A DNA stretch of 64,000 bases, from positions 15,273,383 through 15,337,382 of the forward strand of contig NC_135252.1 of NCBI RefSeq assembly GCF_964204865.1, given 5' to 3'. Below, one piece after another: positions 1 to 13,300 of the stretch; position 1 is the stretch's first letter, and every line of letters begins with the position of its first letter. The notes below the pieces were generated by a model that was not told the DNA's origin, did no database searches, and saw only the letters and a list, made by a program, of their open reading frames with translations. Position numbers and translations under genes: made by a program. Source of the stretch: Styela clava. Taxonomy: Eukaryota; Chordata; Ascidiacea; Stolidobranchia; Styelidae.

Positions 1-599
1 TTTGTACATTATTTTGTTCCGTCAGAATCAACGCAATGACAGGATTTTCTTTTTCTTTTAGTTAGTTTTATATTGAATCTGTTTGAATAAGAAACAATCA
101 CGGATCAGATAAAGATTGTAAAATTAACTTAGATCATCAGTAAAGTTTAGTCTCTTATATTTTCCGAATCAAACAATGCGTTACTAGCTGTTTTTGCTAC
201 TATTCTGTTACAGTCTTCTTAGCTGCTTTGATAACAAGTTTCGAGTAGAATTTATTTCACAGATGTAACTTTGAATGACTATTAGATGCTATATCCTTCG
301 GATCTTGAGTGGAAGTAAAAATAAGTTATCAACATGATTACCACGTAGAATGCCCCATGAACACAACTAGTAATGGTGCATTGTGGCATTCGTGAGGCTC
401 AATGCAAGCAAAATATTTCAAAATTGATTTGTATTCAAATTTGAGAGAAAAAGAATTATATTTTACGCATATTCTCGACAATTTTGTAATAATATCTATG
501 ATTCAGATCGAATTCTACAGTTATACTCATAATCAAATAAAGTCATAATACCTTCATTTCGAATATTCGGATCTTCACTTCGTATTTTGTGAAACTCTT

Positions 600-1870
600 C
601 GTTCTTCGTTCGTGGTAATCGCATACGAAACGTATCTGCATCTAATATTACATGTAAGAATAAATAGAGCCTTGCTTATCAGTTTGTGTGATGGTATATA
701 TATAGAAAGTATAGAACATTTTGCGATTACTAAAATACGATTCGCGCTATTTGAAAAATTCAATATTCCAATATATATACCCAACAAATTTTAGCAGGTA
801 AAAATAGACTTTATAAAAAGTGAGAACATTCTTAGAGCGGGTATCAATAGTTTTTTTTTTATCAAGGGTGGGCACGGTTTTTGAACCAAGGGCCAAAAGT
901 TTTGCACTCCTAGACTGGCGGGCCATGTGAGTGGGTCATAAAAAGTTACATTTCATGAACAATATATACAGTGTTACAAAAGAAAAAGTGAAAAACAATA
1001 AGCTTCGCTCGATAAAAAAATTTAATCGCAACCTCAACAATTTCATTGAGGTATTTTTTAGCTAAAACTTTATAAAATTTGACTTTAATTGGGTTGTGGC
1101 AGCATCAGGCGGGCCATATTGAATTACCCAAGGGCCGTAGTTTGACCATGTCAGTTATATAGGTTCCCAAGTACTAGTTGCAGACTCTTTTAAGTCTTGT
1201 TTGAGGAAAACTATGCAATTTAAAATTTTCTAGAATAATATACGATATATCACCTTGACATTGGTAATCGCATGCAAATCTTCTTGGCGATGGATAAGTT
1301 CTGGTCTTCGGTGCCTGTTCGGGACAAATGTTGTTAAAATGGTACTATTGAACAGATAGTGTAGATTGTAGATATAGATTATGTTGCGTTTACTGATATG
1401 CAATTTGCGCAATTTAAAATATTTTTTAAAGTAACATTTCAATATATATCGCCCAACAAATCTTGATAGAAGTCTAAATGAATTCTACATAAAATTTAGG
1501 AACATTTATTTTCATCAGTCCAAGAACAAATCTTATATTATAGAGACCGCGGCGTGTCACTGTCATAGTTTTTTTTTCCGAATACTAGTTGCTCTTAAGT
1601 CTTGTTCGGGGAAAAGTTAAATTTAATTTTTTTTTAGATTGATAATTACTCTTGGCAATGAATAAGTTGTAGTCTTCAGCGTCTGGTCGGGACAAATGTT
1701 GTTGCGACGTCCGTGTTTGGACATGGGATATTATTATATGTACTGATAACGAACAGCGAGTTTTTCGAAGAATGCAGAGTTCAATCTCTAACATAAAAAC
1801 ATCCAAACAAAGGACATGAGACAGATCTACAAGGGCACCATATAAGAGTATTTGTGTTCCAGGTAACATC
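600..1870 (-). pseudogene. Decayed, tandemly duplicated gene fragments
   Basis: Three diverged copies of one sequence lie in a row at about 600-850, 1165-1500 and 1578-1760. Copies two and three share the text around 'actagttgc...taagtcttgtt' and a minus-strand peptide fragment: TTFVPNRHRRPELIHRQED in copy two, TTFVPTRR-stop-RLQLIHCQE in copy three. Copies one and two share 'ggtaatcgcat' and the stretch running into 'cccaacaaat'. The third copy carries in-frame stops. I do not recognise the family. The pattern suggests an old local duplication of an exon or small gene that has since decayed. It could equally be a non-coding repeat unit, because the coding reading rests on a single conserved stretch. 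Confidence 0.4.
863..1150. mobile_element. hAT-like non-autonomous element, degraded
   Basis: The left end reads CAAGGGTGGGCACGG and is followed by GGGCC. The right end, on the reverse strand, reads CATGGTCAAACTACGGCCC. This is the style of the widespread CAGGGGTGGGCAAACT-type hAT termini. The body repeats 'gcgggccat' near both ends. No matching 8-bp target duplication is visible, so the borders are approximate. It has no coding capacity. Confidence 0.5.
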
Positions 1871-3372
1871 TTCCGAATAAATTCATATCTTGATATTGTA
1901 TTGCCACATCCTTTTTGATAGACACTAGCAGAACTATTAAGTCATCGAAAATGTCTGCTGCATAATATTACACATTGAATTCGATGTGTAATAATGATGC
2001 CATAATTTATTGTTTCTGACACACTTGTGGGAACTTCGTGATTCGTTTCGCTTTCGAAACACTAATATTTTTAAAGTGCTCAGCACAAATATCAGCCGTT
2101 CTGTTCGGTTGACTGGAATGATTTCCTGAGTTTGACAAAAGGTGACCCTTAGTCGAGTCTATCTTGTCTCCCCAACACCAGCAGTGACGCCCGTGAGTGG
2201 AGAACCGTTTATACGAGCAAAAAATGATCGTACAATTGCAGTTTAAGTTTATAAGAAGGATGAGTTTATTAATACGATCGCCTCGAAAGGTAAGATATTT
2301 ATATCTCTTGAGGTGATATCGTAGACAACACAACATAATGACACTCATTGAGACCCAGCTGCAAACAATTATATTCCAATAAACACAGATTCCTAAGTAA
2401 CGAACACTTCCAGGTCCGATCTCTGAAACCTTAACATTACCCTGTGCATTGTATATATTATAACAATATTCACAATTTGTAAAAACTCAATTTTACGATT
2501 GAAATTGATACTTCAGTTGCAACGCATAGAAAGAACAAAAATAAATAACAACAGAGCAATACATGCACACAGTTGATATCCCTTACCAAAAACTATTTAT
2601 CATTATCATTAAATAATTCTCGTTATGGCCAGTAGTTTGATATTCTTTAACGTTACGATAAGTGTCAATTTGGCCTACTTTAGGAAGAAGAGATAGATAT
2701 ACATGGTGAGCGAAAAACAAAATTCATGAATTTACAAATTATTTCCACGGAAATGAAGAAATTTTATTTAATACTTATGTTTGTGTGTTATTGTACCTCA
2801 AAATTCTAATATGTTCAAAATAACTGGATTCTGTTTTTTTGTATTTTATTTAACGTATTACTCAAATATTTGGCATGATAAAAAATGAAGTTGCTTTAAT
2901 TAAAGAAATGGGTATAACAAACGAAACGAACAACGAAATACTGGACTTCACCCAATCAGGTTGTTGACAATTAATATTGCTCCGATATGTGGTAATTAGT
3001 AGGGATCTGAGAAAAAATAGAAACGTCATATCTTGCACCATGTGCATAGACGAGACCGAGTTGGTGGATCCGGGGCGTATATATTTTATTAATGGCATAT
3101 TTTATTTATTCACAAATGCAATTCTCAAACTATTTGATGACGGGACAACAGGTGGTACAACACCTTGGTAATGTTGGAAGGCGTCAATTTGATTACCGCA
3201 GATAAATATAGTTTTGTGATTTAAAAGTGCGACTTTGTGTTTAGATTTGAAGACTATTCGAATTTCATTTTTCATAGATGAAATATCATAAATCTTCTGA
3301 AAGGCGAGATTTATTGTTAGTTTTCGACAAGTGTAAAATGTAACTGTAAATTTTTCATTGTTTCCTCTGCAG

Positions 3373-3873
3373 ATGACGAAGAAATATTACAGATTGAGAG
3401 TGCATTAAGCACATGGAATACTAATTTACAAACTTCATTTTGTACGATGTATCCATGTTTATGTGGTGGCAAGTGTGCCTTGATTCCAATATCGGAGTAA
3501 TTTGATGACGACGAAAAGAATTTAGTTTTACAAGATACATTTGCCACGTTTGGACATAGTCCAAGCACTGCCGAATTACAAGGCGTAGGACAAACGATTC
3601 CTGGACTATTCCCCCAAGCTTCCGAGCTTTTACTTCATACGTCAGTTCTGAAAACAAAGAAACGTTGTTTGAACCAGCCAATCCATCATTGACGAGTATT
3701 CATACAGCAAGACGTTTACAATTCAATATTAGGATTTTAACACAAATTAATGAAGATTTAAATGAAGCAACTACAGCACCCGTGGTGGACTTGAAAACAA
3801 TTGCATTGAAGCAGAGAAGATGTACGTGCCTTCTGGGTCTTACGGGTCCACGATGTGAAAAATGTGCCGAGTG
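3373..3873 (+). pseudogene. Broken EGF-like gene relic
   Basis: A splice-acceptor-like tract (tttcctctgcag) precedes an open frame with a cysteine-dense stretch ending CLCGGKCALIPISE, then a stop. The same frame continues after the stop to about 3660. From about 3580 a second frame carries PPSFRAFTSYVSSENKET and runs to RCTCLLGLTGPRCEKCAE, a good match to the C-terminal half of an EGF-like module (CxCxxGxxGxxC). Reading the region as one protein needs a stop read-through and a frame change, so I call it a pseudogene or relic. The parent family is not identifiable. Secreted or extracellular function is inferred only from the EGF pattern. Confidence 0.45.
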
Positions 3874-3932
3874 AGAATTCTATATGCTGAATTCTTTGTT
3901 TTCTTAATTTTAATAAAAAAACAAAAAAAAAA

Positions 3933-4125
3933 CACGGCGTGTCCCACGTGCCCCACGTGTCACTTTTTTTAGGTTTAGGCTGTTGATGGGCGCCAGATGC
4001 TTCCAGTCACTTCTTTGCTCCTTTTTTTTATTGGTCTTAGCTGCTGCCTTGGTTTCTTTCTTTCCCACGTGTCACACTTGCCCCACATGTCCCACGTGTC
4101 CCATTTGTACACAGTGCATCCCCCT
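3933..4125. repeat. CCCACGTG-type short tandem repeat
   Basis: Degenerate 9-10 bp units of the form TGTCCCACG / TGCCCCACG / TGTCACACT occur in two clusters (3935-3963 and 4064-4125) separated by about 100 bp of unrelated sequence. Read as protein the second cluster gives repeated CPTC, but the frame is short and unsupported. A weaker trace of the same words (GTGTCTCACTTGTCTCACTCGTCCCA) is at about 26793. Confidence 0.6.
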
Positions 4126-4512
4126 TGTACGACAGAATATTAAAAAAACGCTATTCTCTGTGATAAATATTGCTAAATGGTTCGAATCCATCGGAAATTA
4201 AAGCGAGGTCATACACTTTAAAACGTGTAGTACTAACATGAATACCCGTTTGCATTTATAGATGTCAAATAAACAATTTGCTATTATTAACAATTTCCGC
4301 AAGCGCCGATGGAAAAAATTATGATTATAAGAAAAAGTCGAAATGGGTATTCTATTGTTATTATAATACAGGAAATTGCAATCACTTAACTATACTTTCA
4401 AACAAATTTATATCGCAGTCGGTATCTGCGCAATGTCCATCAGAAGTTTTGAACTTTGTTCAACACTTGAGAACACTACCAAGAAACAGGTGGAAACTAA
4501 AAGTACAGAAGC

Positions 4513-4770
4513 GTTATTGGACACGTTTAGTGGCCATAACGATCGTTTCAAAATTTTGTTGTTATTGTTATTGTTATTTGTCTCCGTCTCCATTTTTAAA
4601 AAATCGCTTTTCTCTTCGAATACTGGACCAATTGCTTTGATATTTTCAGTGGTTAAAGATAAAATTTTTCTCCAGAAGGCTATTACTTTTTTTTTCGCTA
4701 TGACATCATCAAAATTATTGCCACTGAGTGGCGCTACGTGTCCATATATTTGAGCATAGCTCTCATGTTA
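4513..4770 (+). repeat. Dispersed repeat, family R1 (copy 1)
   Basis: Begins TTATTGGACACGTTTAGTGG, contains CCATAACGATCGTTTCAAAATT followed by a TTG/TTA microsatellite, then the conserved words TCTTCGAATACTGGACCAATTG and ATCATCAAAATTATTGCC, and ends near GTGTCCATATATTTGAGC. GGACACG at the start and CGTGTCC near the end are inverted, suggesting a MITE-like element. Other copies: 11663-12052, 51187-51293, 51397-51655; partial relics at 5555-5640 and 5970-6015. Confidence 0.75.
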
Positions 4771-4854
4771 ATTATCGTTAGCTTTACCTTGACTGCTGTA
4801 GCACATCTTTTGGCCGATCCAGAAGTGTCCTATCGATTCGAGTTTATTCCATTT

Positions 4855-4985
4855 ACCAAAGACTCGATGTGAATCAAGTCATCTAAATGAAATGACTCAA
4901 CTAACCGCCAGTGAGATTTAGCTCGTCAGTGACTGGATTCGAAACTAGGATGACCTCGACTCGGGTCATAATCGACACAAGCATT
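4855..4985 (+). repeat. ACTCG-rich repeat, family R2 (copy 1)
   Basis: Carries the words CAAGTCATCTAAATGAAATG, ACCGCCAGTGAGATTTA and GACCTCGACTCGGGTCAT, which recur at 21243-21457, 24769-24972, 39345-39475 and, inverted, at 62632-62817. Termini in better copies are CAGTGTTGGG-like, pointing to a hAT-type non-autonomous element. Confidence 0.65.
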
Positions 4986-7367
4986 GTTGAAAAAGGGAAA
5001 TTAGCTGTGTTATGTTTAGTTACACAAATGTGCAATTTTCAGCTTCCTTTTTCACTGTTTTTTCAGGGAGGAAAAAGAATGATTTGGCGGTCGCAGTCTG
5101 AACTATGGCTATACAATGATCACAAATGTTGGCCTTGTTCAAACAATTATTCTAAAGTCTAAGCCAGGAGTAATATTGCGCCCGAGGACGGCTATTATGT
5201 CAGTTACAAAATTAGCCCAGTCAGTATTTTATTAAGTGAACAAATAGCCCGCGAAGCCCCAATGCCCCATATGATGCACTTTGAGAACCAATGGTCTTAA
5301 CGGACTTTTTTTTGTCCAGGATGGATGCCCTATTTTCCCACAGCTTAGTTTAGAAAATTATAATGACTTCCAATAAAACTCAGTCTTACGTCTGCGATGA
5401 ATAATTATGCCGTATCAAAGTTGTGTGAAGCATTTGGTGAAGTCACAAAAGATCACTTCAAAATTCACACCATTGTTGTACACAAAGTTGACGTTTATAC
5501 CGTTTTAATACTATGTTGTTGTTAGAATTCTTCCTCTTGACGTCATGAAAATATCGCTTTTCACGTCAATCACTGGACCAATTGCTTTGATATTTTCATG
5601 GACTAAAGATTGTTGTTGTCGCTATAGGGCGAGAGAGTAACTATTCCATTTTCAAAACCAAGAAAACACAATATATACATACTATATATAGATTTAAAAA
5701 AAATGTCTGAGAGGCAACGATACGACTTTTGGAGGCCATCAGAGTCCGTTGCCATCTAAACAAAGTGATTCGCCATCCAACAAGATATTACGTTTATTTA
5801 TTTCTAAATTTTCTATGAATCCTATGCGATCTAATATTTCATCCAAAATTTTGCTGTATTATTTTTTATTCATGGCAACGCGGTTATTATTGTGCAAGCG
5901 TGACGACTGTTTTTTTTTATTTATTTTGCTACGCGAAACTCGAGTTTTATCAAACCGGTGACGCATTTGAGCCCATGCAGTGGCTTTTGTGTCCATATAT
6001 TTGAGAGAGCCTATAGTTATAACAATATGCATGATGGATGACTCGGGGTAGCCATATATACTATGACCATGTATTGTGAAAACTAAACAGAGCTTTACCT
6101 TGGCGATCTAAGAGAATCAAGAAATGGGCAGCACCACACTATTTGCTGAAATACTTCCAATGTCGTATGATGTTAGCACGACAGCGCTCTTAGGATAATA
6201 GATCTTTGTCTATTACGAGACCCAGAACTCCCCAATTTTTTTGAGATTTCAAAGGGGGCAACTATGCTAGTTGAAGGGCCCTGTCTCCACCTCGACTGTT
6301 GTTTTTTGCGTATTCAAATTAATGGTAGGCTATGCCTTTGGATGAAATAGCGATGCCACATGTGGACTTGGAGACTGTTTGAAACTGCTTCGAAAGAGAA
6401 GATTGCGATTATTTTTTGTTTCCATTCACAAACCTTATGCTTGATTTTGCCAGAGTATGTTACCGCTATTGCGGTTTCAAAATATTTGAGCATGGATTTT
6501 TTGTTCATAGCAAACTTTGTTCGCCTAGATCGCCACCTTGTGAAAATCCCTTTTTCCGTTACTCTGTCAGTTTTGACTTAATCTGCTTATGACCTTGTTC
6601 TAATCGTTACATTTCTGTCGCAAGGATAACTTAAGTGTATATAAACCGTGATCACAGAAAGTTGTTGTACCATCACCATATTCAAATGAGCTTATGTTTA
6701 TTATTTTTCACATTATTATTATTATTTTATAAACATTATTATGACGTCATCTTCGTGCCTCGAACCTTTTCCAGTCCAATTCAAACCTATTATTTCACTG
6801 ACTAAATATTTGAAATTTCTGTAGCGTGTGCAAGCAAATACGGTGAGTCCTATTTGTAAACACAAATGCCATATGTCGTAAAACGTCCCAAAATAATCCA
6901 CAAACGGTTAGGATTATGTTATCTTACCATTAAGTCATCAAATGCCAGCTCCGCTGTTGAAAAAGAGCCAATAATTGAATACTGCTGTTTCTATATCAGG
7001 AATAAAAACATATCGTGATGTATTTTACCAAATAAGAGATACAACTTTGAGGCATTTGAGGTTAAATAGCGGTTGACACATAGATGTAGATAATTCCATT
7101 CAGTCGATTCATTTTAAACAGGCAATAGTTGTGCAATAAACAGGCTCGAATTGATCTTACTTCGATCGTAAAACGCAGACGTGAAAGGCTGTGCTTTAAG
7201 TGTATAGTGTAGCACGGAATAGTGTCATTTTGTGGCTTAGCCTTAGCATATACTAATAAATGATATTTATCATACTGCAGTGTTGATTATGTCTACCATA
7301 TAGTAACAAAGAATTAGATCTTGACTTTAGGACGCACTCTTGTTGAAGATCTGAACGCAATAGTGAA
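4986..7367. other. Non-coding stretch with repeat relics
   Basis: No supported gene. It contains two partial R1 relics (5555-5640, sharing CACTGGACCAATTGCTTTGA with the full copies, and 5970-6015, sharing TGTCCATATATTTGAG) and otherwise AT-rich unique sequence. The open frames here (for example 5749-5961 and 6314-6581) have no recognisable motif or splice context. Confidence 0.5.
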
Positions 7368-10300
7368 ATGACCGATGCGTTCGAAAATAACTACACTTTG
7401 GGAGTAACGGATGCTGATTCACGTAAGCTTTAGATTTTTAGTAGGCTACTAATTTCTCAATTCGTTTTTTTTAAAGCTATGTTAATTTGCGTTTCCTTGG
7501 TATTGTCCTACTTATAAGCTTTAATTAGTGACAAATTTAATTTGTTGGCTCTTCCTATTCATAGCAATTTCACGCAGCGGAGAAAAAAAATCGCTAAAAC
7601 GCTAAAAAATGTTAATTAACGCATAGCAGCGCATTGCAATTCATTTGTCTGGCACGTTTAACAATCAGAATGTGTTAATCAATGATGAGGTAAATTGCAC
7701 TAGAGAAGTAGATTGTAAATTCATCTAATAGTGATAATTTGTACATGGCCAATTGTAGTCGCAGATGCAATTTCGTGTCATAAACGCACTATAGGCTATA
7801 GTCAGAAATTGAATTTATACAAAATACATGGGATATAAACTAACTTTGCAAACCTTGAGTTTTTGTTCTTCATAATATGGTAATAAATGTAAAGTAAGAT
7901 TTTGTCATCGTTTTACGTTTGAAGTTTGCTCTCAGAATTTATTTTTTGTAGATTTACCGAATACCAAGCATGTGTAAAGCTTCAAATTATCCTATAGTTA
8001 ACCTTGTCGCCAGCATTGTAGTATTCCACACGATAAGTTTATTAATAAAACTTCATATCGGAATTTTTTTTCCAATGGGACTATAGTTGTTCAATCGGAA
8101 CTTCTAAGGTAAGTAAGTCAATAGATTGGCTTAGACTCCCTAGGGTTCATTGAAGTATCCGCCTTTAAGCGACGAAGTCATAACAACTGCCTGTCTTCAT
8201 TCAGGGCAATATCGTATTATATATATTATATTCGACACATTCTGCTTCTGTGTTATGGTGAATTCTGAATTGACGAATAATTTGGCGAATCTTATAGCAT
8301 TGCCAACAAGAAAGCACTGTAGTGTTTCATTGTATTAAAGTTTGTAACTTTAAAACTGTTTATGACTCCATACATATACATACCAAATCACAGACATATT
8401 TTTTTAATTGAATGGGAAAATTTCAAAATTATTTAAAGAAACATACGAGTAAAATATTTCATAGAGCTAAATTAATAAATACCCAAATAAATATATACCA
8501 CTTTAGAAATCAACTGAATCAAACGGGGACATATGGAGATCGTCGTTGTTTTTTGTGGCTTCAATTATGAAATGACGAGATCATCGTAACGAAAATGTGT
8601 TTTCTGTGTAACTTACTTCAAAACAAATTAAGAATTCAATGTAAATTTATTATTGAAAAATTGTGACTAAAATATTAGCTTTGACATAAAAATCGATGAG
8701 TCGTAAGTAATCGTTGGTAAATAACGTTGTAAACGGGGTTAAAGTCCCAGCAGTTTCTGAGACGCAATAAGTCTTCCATAATATTGACATAACTATATAC
8801 TTAGTTACATAAGTTTAACTAAATTTATTTTCCCAGTTTGAATTTTAATTAATTAATCTTCGCGATTATATTATCATGATATGTCAACCTGTTAAACGAT
8901 TATTCATCAGTGCTGAATACGAGTTAATAGTAACATAGAAGTAGTTGTAATGACAATTCGATTCAACTAGAAAGATAAAGGCCTAAATTTGCTCTTTGAT
9001 TCATCACAATCGAAGGCGCAAAATATTTAACGAGCAAACATTATTCATTTATAGCGTAACAATATGCCAAATAGTGTCGAAATTTGTGGTCGTAAATCGT
9101 GTCAGACGACATCTTGAAAGCGATACAAAGGGAATGTTCCCTGGACTGATTCATTGTTGAATTTATTTCCCTCAAGTATGATGTTCCAGTTATTAGTCAG
9201 GGCCAATTATCGCCCAACGAAAATTTGGGAATTCACTTTTGGGAGAATAATATTTCATTCAGCTGTTTGTTCAATACGTCATCATTAGTGGTATTTGGCT
9301 ACCATGACAAAGAACTTATCTGACCGCTCAGATTTCTCCCTCGCGAACCCTCATTGAAGGTCTGACCCCCAACAAGCTGCAAACAATTGCAAGCTAGTGC
9401 TTCAAATACTGTTCAAATGCCATACATTTGTTAACACTAAAGATTTCAACCACAGATAGTATGCTGATGAAATTCTTATGAAACGTACTTTCGTCAAGGT
9501 AGATTTATTATTGGAAGCGAGATGTTATGGCTCTGATCGTGAGATAATATTTGTTGTTGAAGGTCACGGCCTTTTGACATGTCGTGTGTCAATTATCACA
9601 TCTTCGCTTTATTTAAACATCTCGCTTTGACATTACACATGCATTATACGACATTGAGTAAATTCCTAAAGTTCAACCTACACTTTTATAAATAAATACC
9701 TTGGTGTCAAAGGCGACACTTCAACATTTTTTGAGTATCGTGAAGAGTCAATGTCTAGTGTGTTTATCGTTGGTGCCGGAGATGGAGGTGAAAGTAAAAA
9801 AAATCCAATTAAAACATAACAAGTTTGCAAACCTTAGATTTTTTGTAATTGAAATATTGTTAGAGTCGAGACTTCTTACCCGTTTTGGTGCTTAACTTTA
9901 TAGCCCCGACCCAGTTGCCCGTTAATTAAGAAACATCCGGCAATTATTTCTGAATCATTACGATTATTTATATGTTTTCATAACTTTCTCTAGAATGCTC
10001 GGGACCAACTTCATACGAATCAAACATCGTCATCACTGTTTTTGTTGCCTTTCTCCTCATACTTGGTGTCGTTGGAAACGTGATTACTCTCTGTGTCATT
10101 ATGAAGAACAAAAATCTAAGAACAAATTTCAACAGATTTCTCATGAGTTTGTGCGCGTCAGATTTAGTTTCTGCCTGCATTTGTTCGCCATTGTGGTTGT
10201 ACAGAAGGACATGGGGATTTAGCGAATGGAATTTAGGTCCTGCCATGTGTAAGTTCTTTATTTATACTGAATTAATAGCTCCCATTGAATATATCTGAAA

Positions 10301-13300
10301 TAGGGCTGTCTCTATAATAACACATTGTCAAATTTCCCCGATCTTAACCTGATCTCAATTATAAAAGTTAAGTAAAACCCAGTGCTCTCGTAGAAAACTA
10401 TATCATTCAACAAAACACAGACAACAGAATGATATTTAATGTGTAGCAAGTATTCGTGGCAAACCTAACGGGTATTTGATTATATTTAAACAATATACAT
10501 ATATTAATAAATACTCTCGGAAAGGGGGAGTAATCATAATGGGCAATTAAAAAAAAATGAATTAGCAGATATTGACATTAGAGCACCATGCCGAAAAACC
10601 GAATTAATATTATAATAATAATTATTAATATACCTGACAACATTGTCAAACAATTCTTTGAATCCATTACCACGATATAGCAATCGGAGATCACATCATG
10701 ATTTTGGTTCCACACAAATTTCAATGGATTTTCCATAAAGACAAAAATTTCAAACAATAAAATACAACACAGTATATATGCGCTGATAGAGTGTTAAATT
10801 CATATATATATATTCATCAATTGAGTAGTGAAAAACTGTGAAAAATCATCTAACTGCATGATTTCTATTTCAGGTAAATTTTATTGGGTATCCGATTTCG
10901 CAACTGATTTCACAACGTCCCTTCACATACTATCATTCTGTCTGCTCCGATTTTTTGCAATATCATTCCCATTCACCGCACCAACAACTAGATTCAAAAG
11001 CAATAAATTTCGATTGTACATTGCATCGTTATGGTTTTTATCTCTTTTGCTTGCTGCTCCTCACGCCTATTTTATGGATGTCAGACAGAGTAAGTAAAAA
11101 ACTAGTTGTTCTCCAATCTCCATGTGTAAGCTTGTAATGTTGTGAAAGACCTTGCTAAAGAATGAAGAAGGGGTGAGGAAAGCTTGGCTACGAGACGAAA
11201 TCGATATATGAATAAGAGGTTAATTATTAGGATATCACAGTATAGTGGATTTGATTTGAGACCATTTTCTCAACTTATTGTTGAGAAATTGTTCATTCAG
11301 GATTATCGGGTTCAATTGAATGTAGCAATGTTAAGATAGCCAATTACTGGTAATAAAAGAGGCATATATGGATCGTTTTGTAATATTGTTATTGTTTGTG
11401 TGTTCACGTTGTTGTTGTTTTCAAATTGCCAGTAAATGAAAACGCGTCTCATAAGACTATTATTTTCTATATTTTTCTTCCTAAATCTGCGCCGAGGCTC
11501 GTTTGAATTAGTAATTTACATGATGCGATTTCCTGATATTTTTGGGCAAAACCAGAATGCCATAGACCCTACGATTTTTCTTATAATTCGAAATATTAGG
11601 TTTTCAGCACTAATATTGAAACGCACAGTTCGAGGTTTCTGGTGCTTCCCCCAAGCCAATCTTGTTGGACACGTAGTGGACATAACGATCGTTTCAAAAT
11701 TTTGTTGCTATTGTTATTATTATTTGTCTCCATCATTTTAAAAAAAATCGCTTTTCTCTTCGAATACTGCACCAATTGCTTTGAAATTTTCAGTGGTTAA
11801 AGATAAAATTTTTCCCCAGAAGGCTATTACTTTTATTCATTTTAAATATTTCTGTTAGCTCTGTGAGATTTGTTTTTGTTTGCTATGACGTCATTAAACG
11901 TTCTTCGACAATCGGACGCCATTTTGTGTCCTACTGTACTACTTCGCTCGGTGTGAATATATTTGTAGACTGTGATCTGACGGTACGGTAAACCATACTG
12001 TACTGCGAACAGACGTGTCCATATATTTGGGCGTAGCTCTCTTGTTTATATGTATACACTGATGAAACACGTTTGGCGTTTTTAAAATTGCTTACTTTTT
12101 AACTTTGTTATTAATTATAAAACTTATCGTAACAAGGAGTTTCAATACAAAAATTACTATTTATTATACCGAAATATATGAACTTCATAAATCATAAGTC
12201 CTTATTTCCAGGTAATTACATGTGATTTAAAATACTATACCGTTCGCAATTATTGTTTTAGATGAAGGTACAGGCAGTGACAAGTGGCCTTCTTGTTCAA
12301 TAGACAAAGACAAGAAACATCAATATCATATTTACAGTGTTGTTGTCTATTCATTATTCTTCTACGTTCCTGCAGTTCTAATCATCATTCTGTCGTTTAT
12401 TACTACAAGGAATTTACTGAAAATGACTCAGTACGTATGGACTATATTTATTAATTAAACACATTACGGTACTTGTTATAACCGAGAAATAAATTTCAGC
12501 TAATTTGGTTTTAAAACAAAGTTCTTATTTTAATTTCTGCAATTTTTTATTTTGCAAAGTTGTTGAAAATATCTTTTTGAATCAATTTTGAAGTTGTGAA
12601 TCCGAAACATAGCACATAAATATTGGCGTCTGGTTAGAATAATATTTTTCATACATATATTCTTTAAAACTAGCTCAGAAAGTTCTTATTTGTTGATTGT
12701 TTCAAGATTAATATGAATTTGATTTTCGTCTGCATAACACCTTTCGTCATCGATGAACCCGCAATTATGAAAAGAAGTCGGAAGCATTGTATATGAAAAG
12801 TGTAAATATTAACGTTCAAATAGAACCTCTCCATTATATATTAATCTGTAACATCTGCTTTCATGATTATCCACTCAAAATGTGCTCGGATATTCAGATG
12901 ATTTTCATGCTAATATAAGTACTTTATCTGTCTTCAGTATTGTTATCAAACACATTTCCGAAAAAGGATTACTAAGCAAATGTTAGTCCAAACCTCCATC
13001 ACGTTTAATATGTATCATATATGCCATATGCATTATTTTACACCTTGCTTTGTTGTTTTCACGAATTGGCCTTATTGCCGTAACTAAAATTAAATAATAT
13101 TGTTAACTAAATCGACGTGTTAATTTCCCTTTTTATCAAATCAAATTCCAAATAACACACGTGTTTATATTTCTATGTATATTTACAGAAATCTATTATC
13201 AATAAATTAAAGTATACCCCAATTATTGTCATTGGGGACTGGAATGCGGAAAATCCATGAATTAAATTTAGCTATATTGATTACGCTATGTTATTTTCAG

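Noticed and set aside
72-92. TGTTTGAATAAG, resembling the 3' end of an ascidian spliced-leader sequence
   Set aside because: Only part of the leader matches, no GT donor follows and no Sm-like site or snRNA fold is visible. Judged coincidental.
3317-3681. Two overlapping minus-strand frames
   Set aside because: They mirror the plus-strand EGF-like relic, which has the recognisable cysteine pattern and acceptor site.
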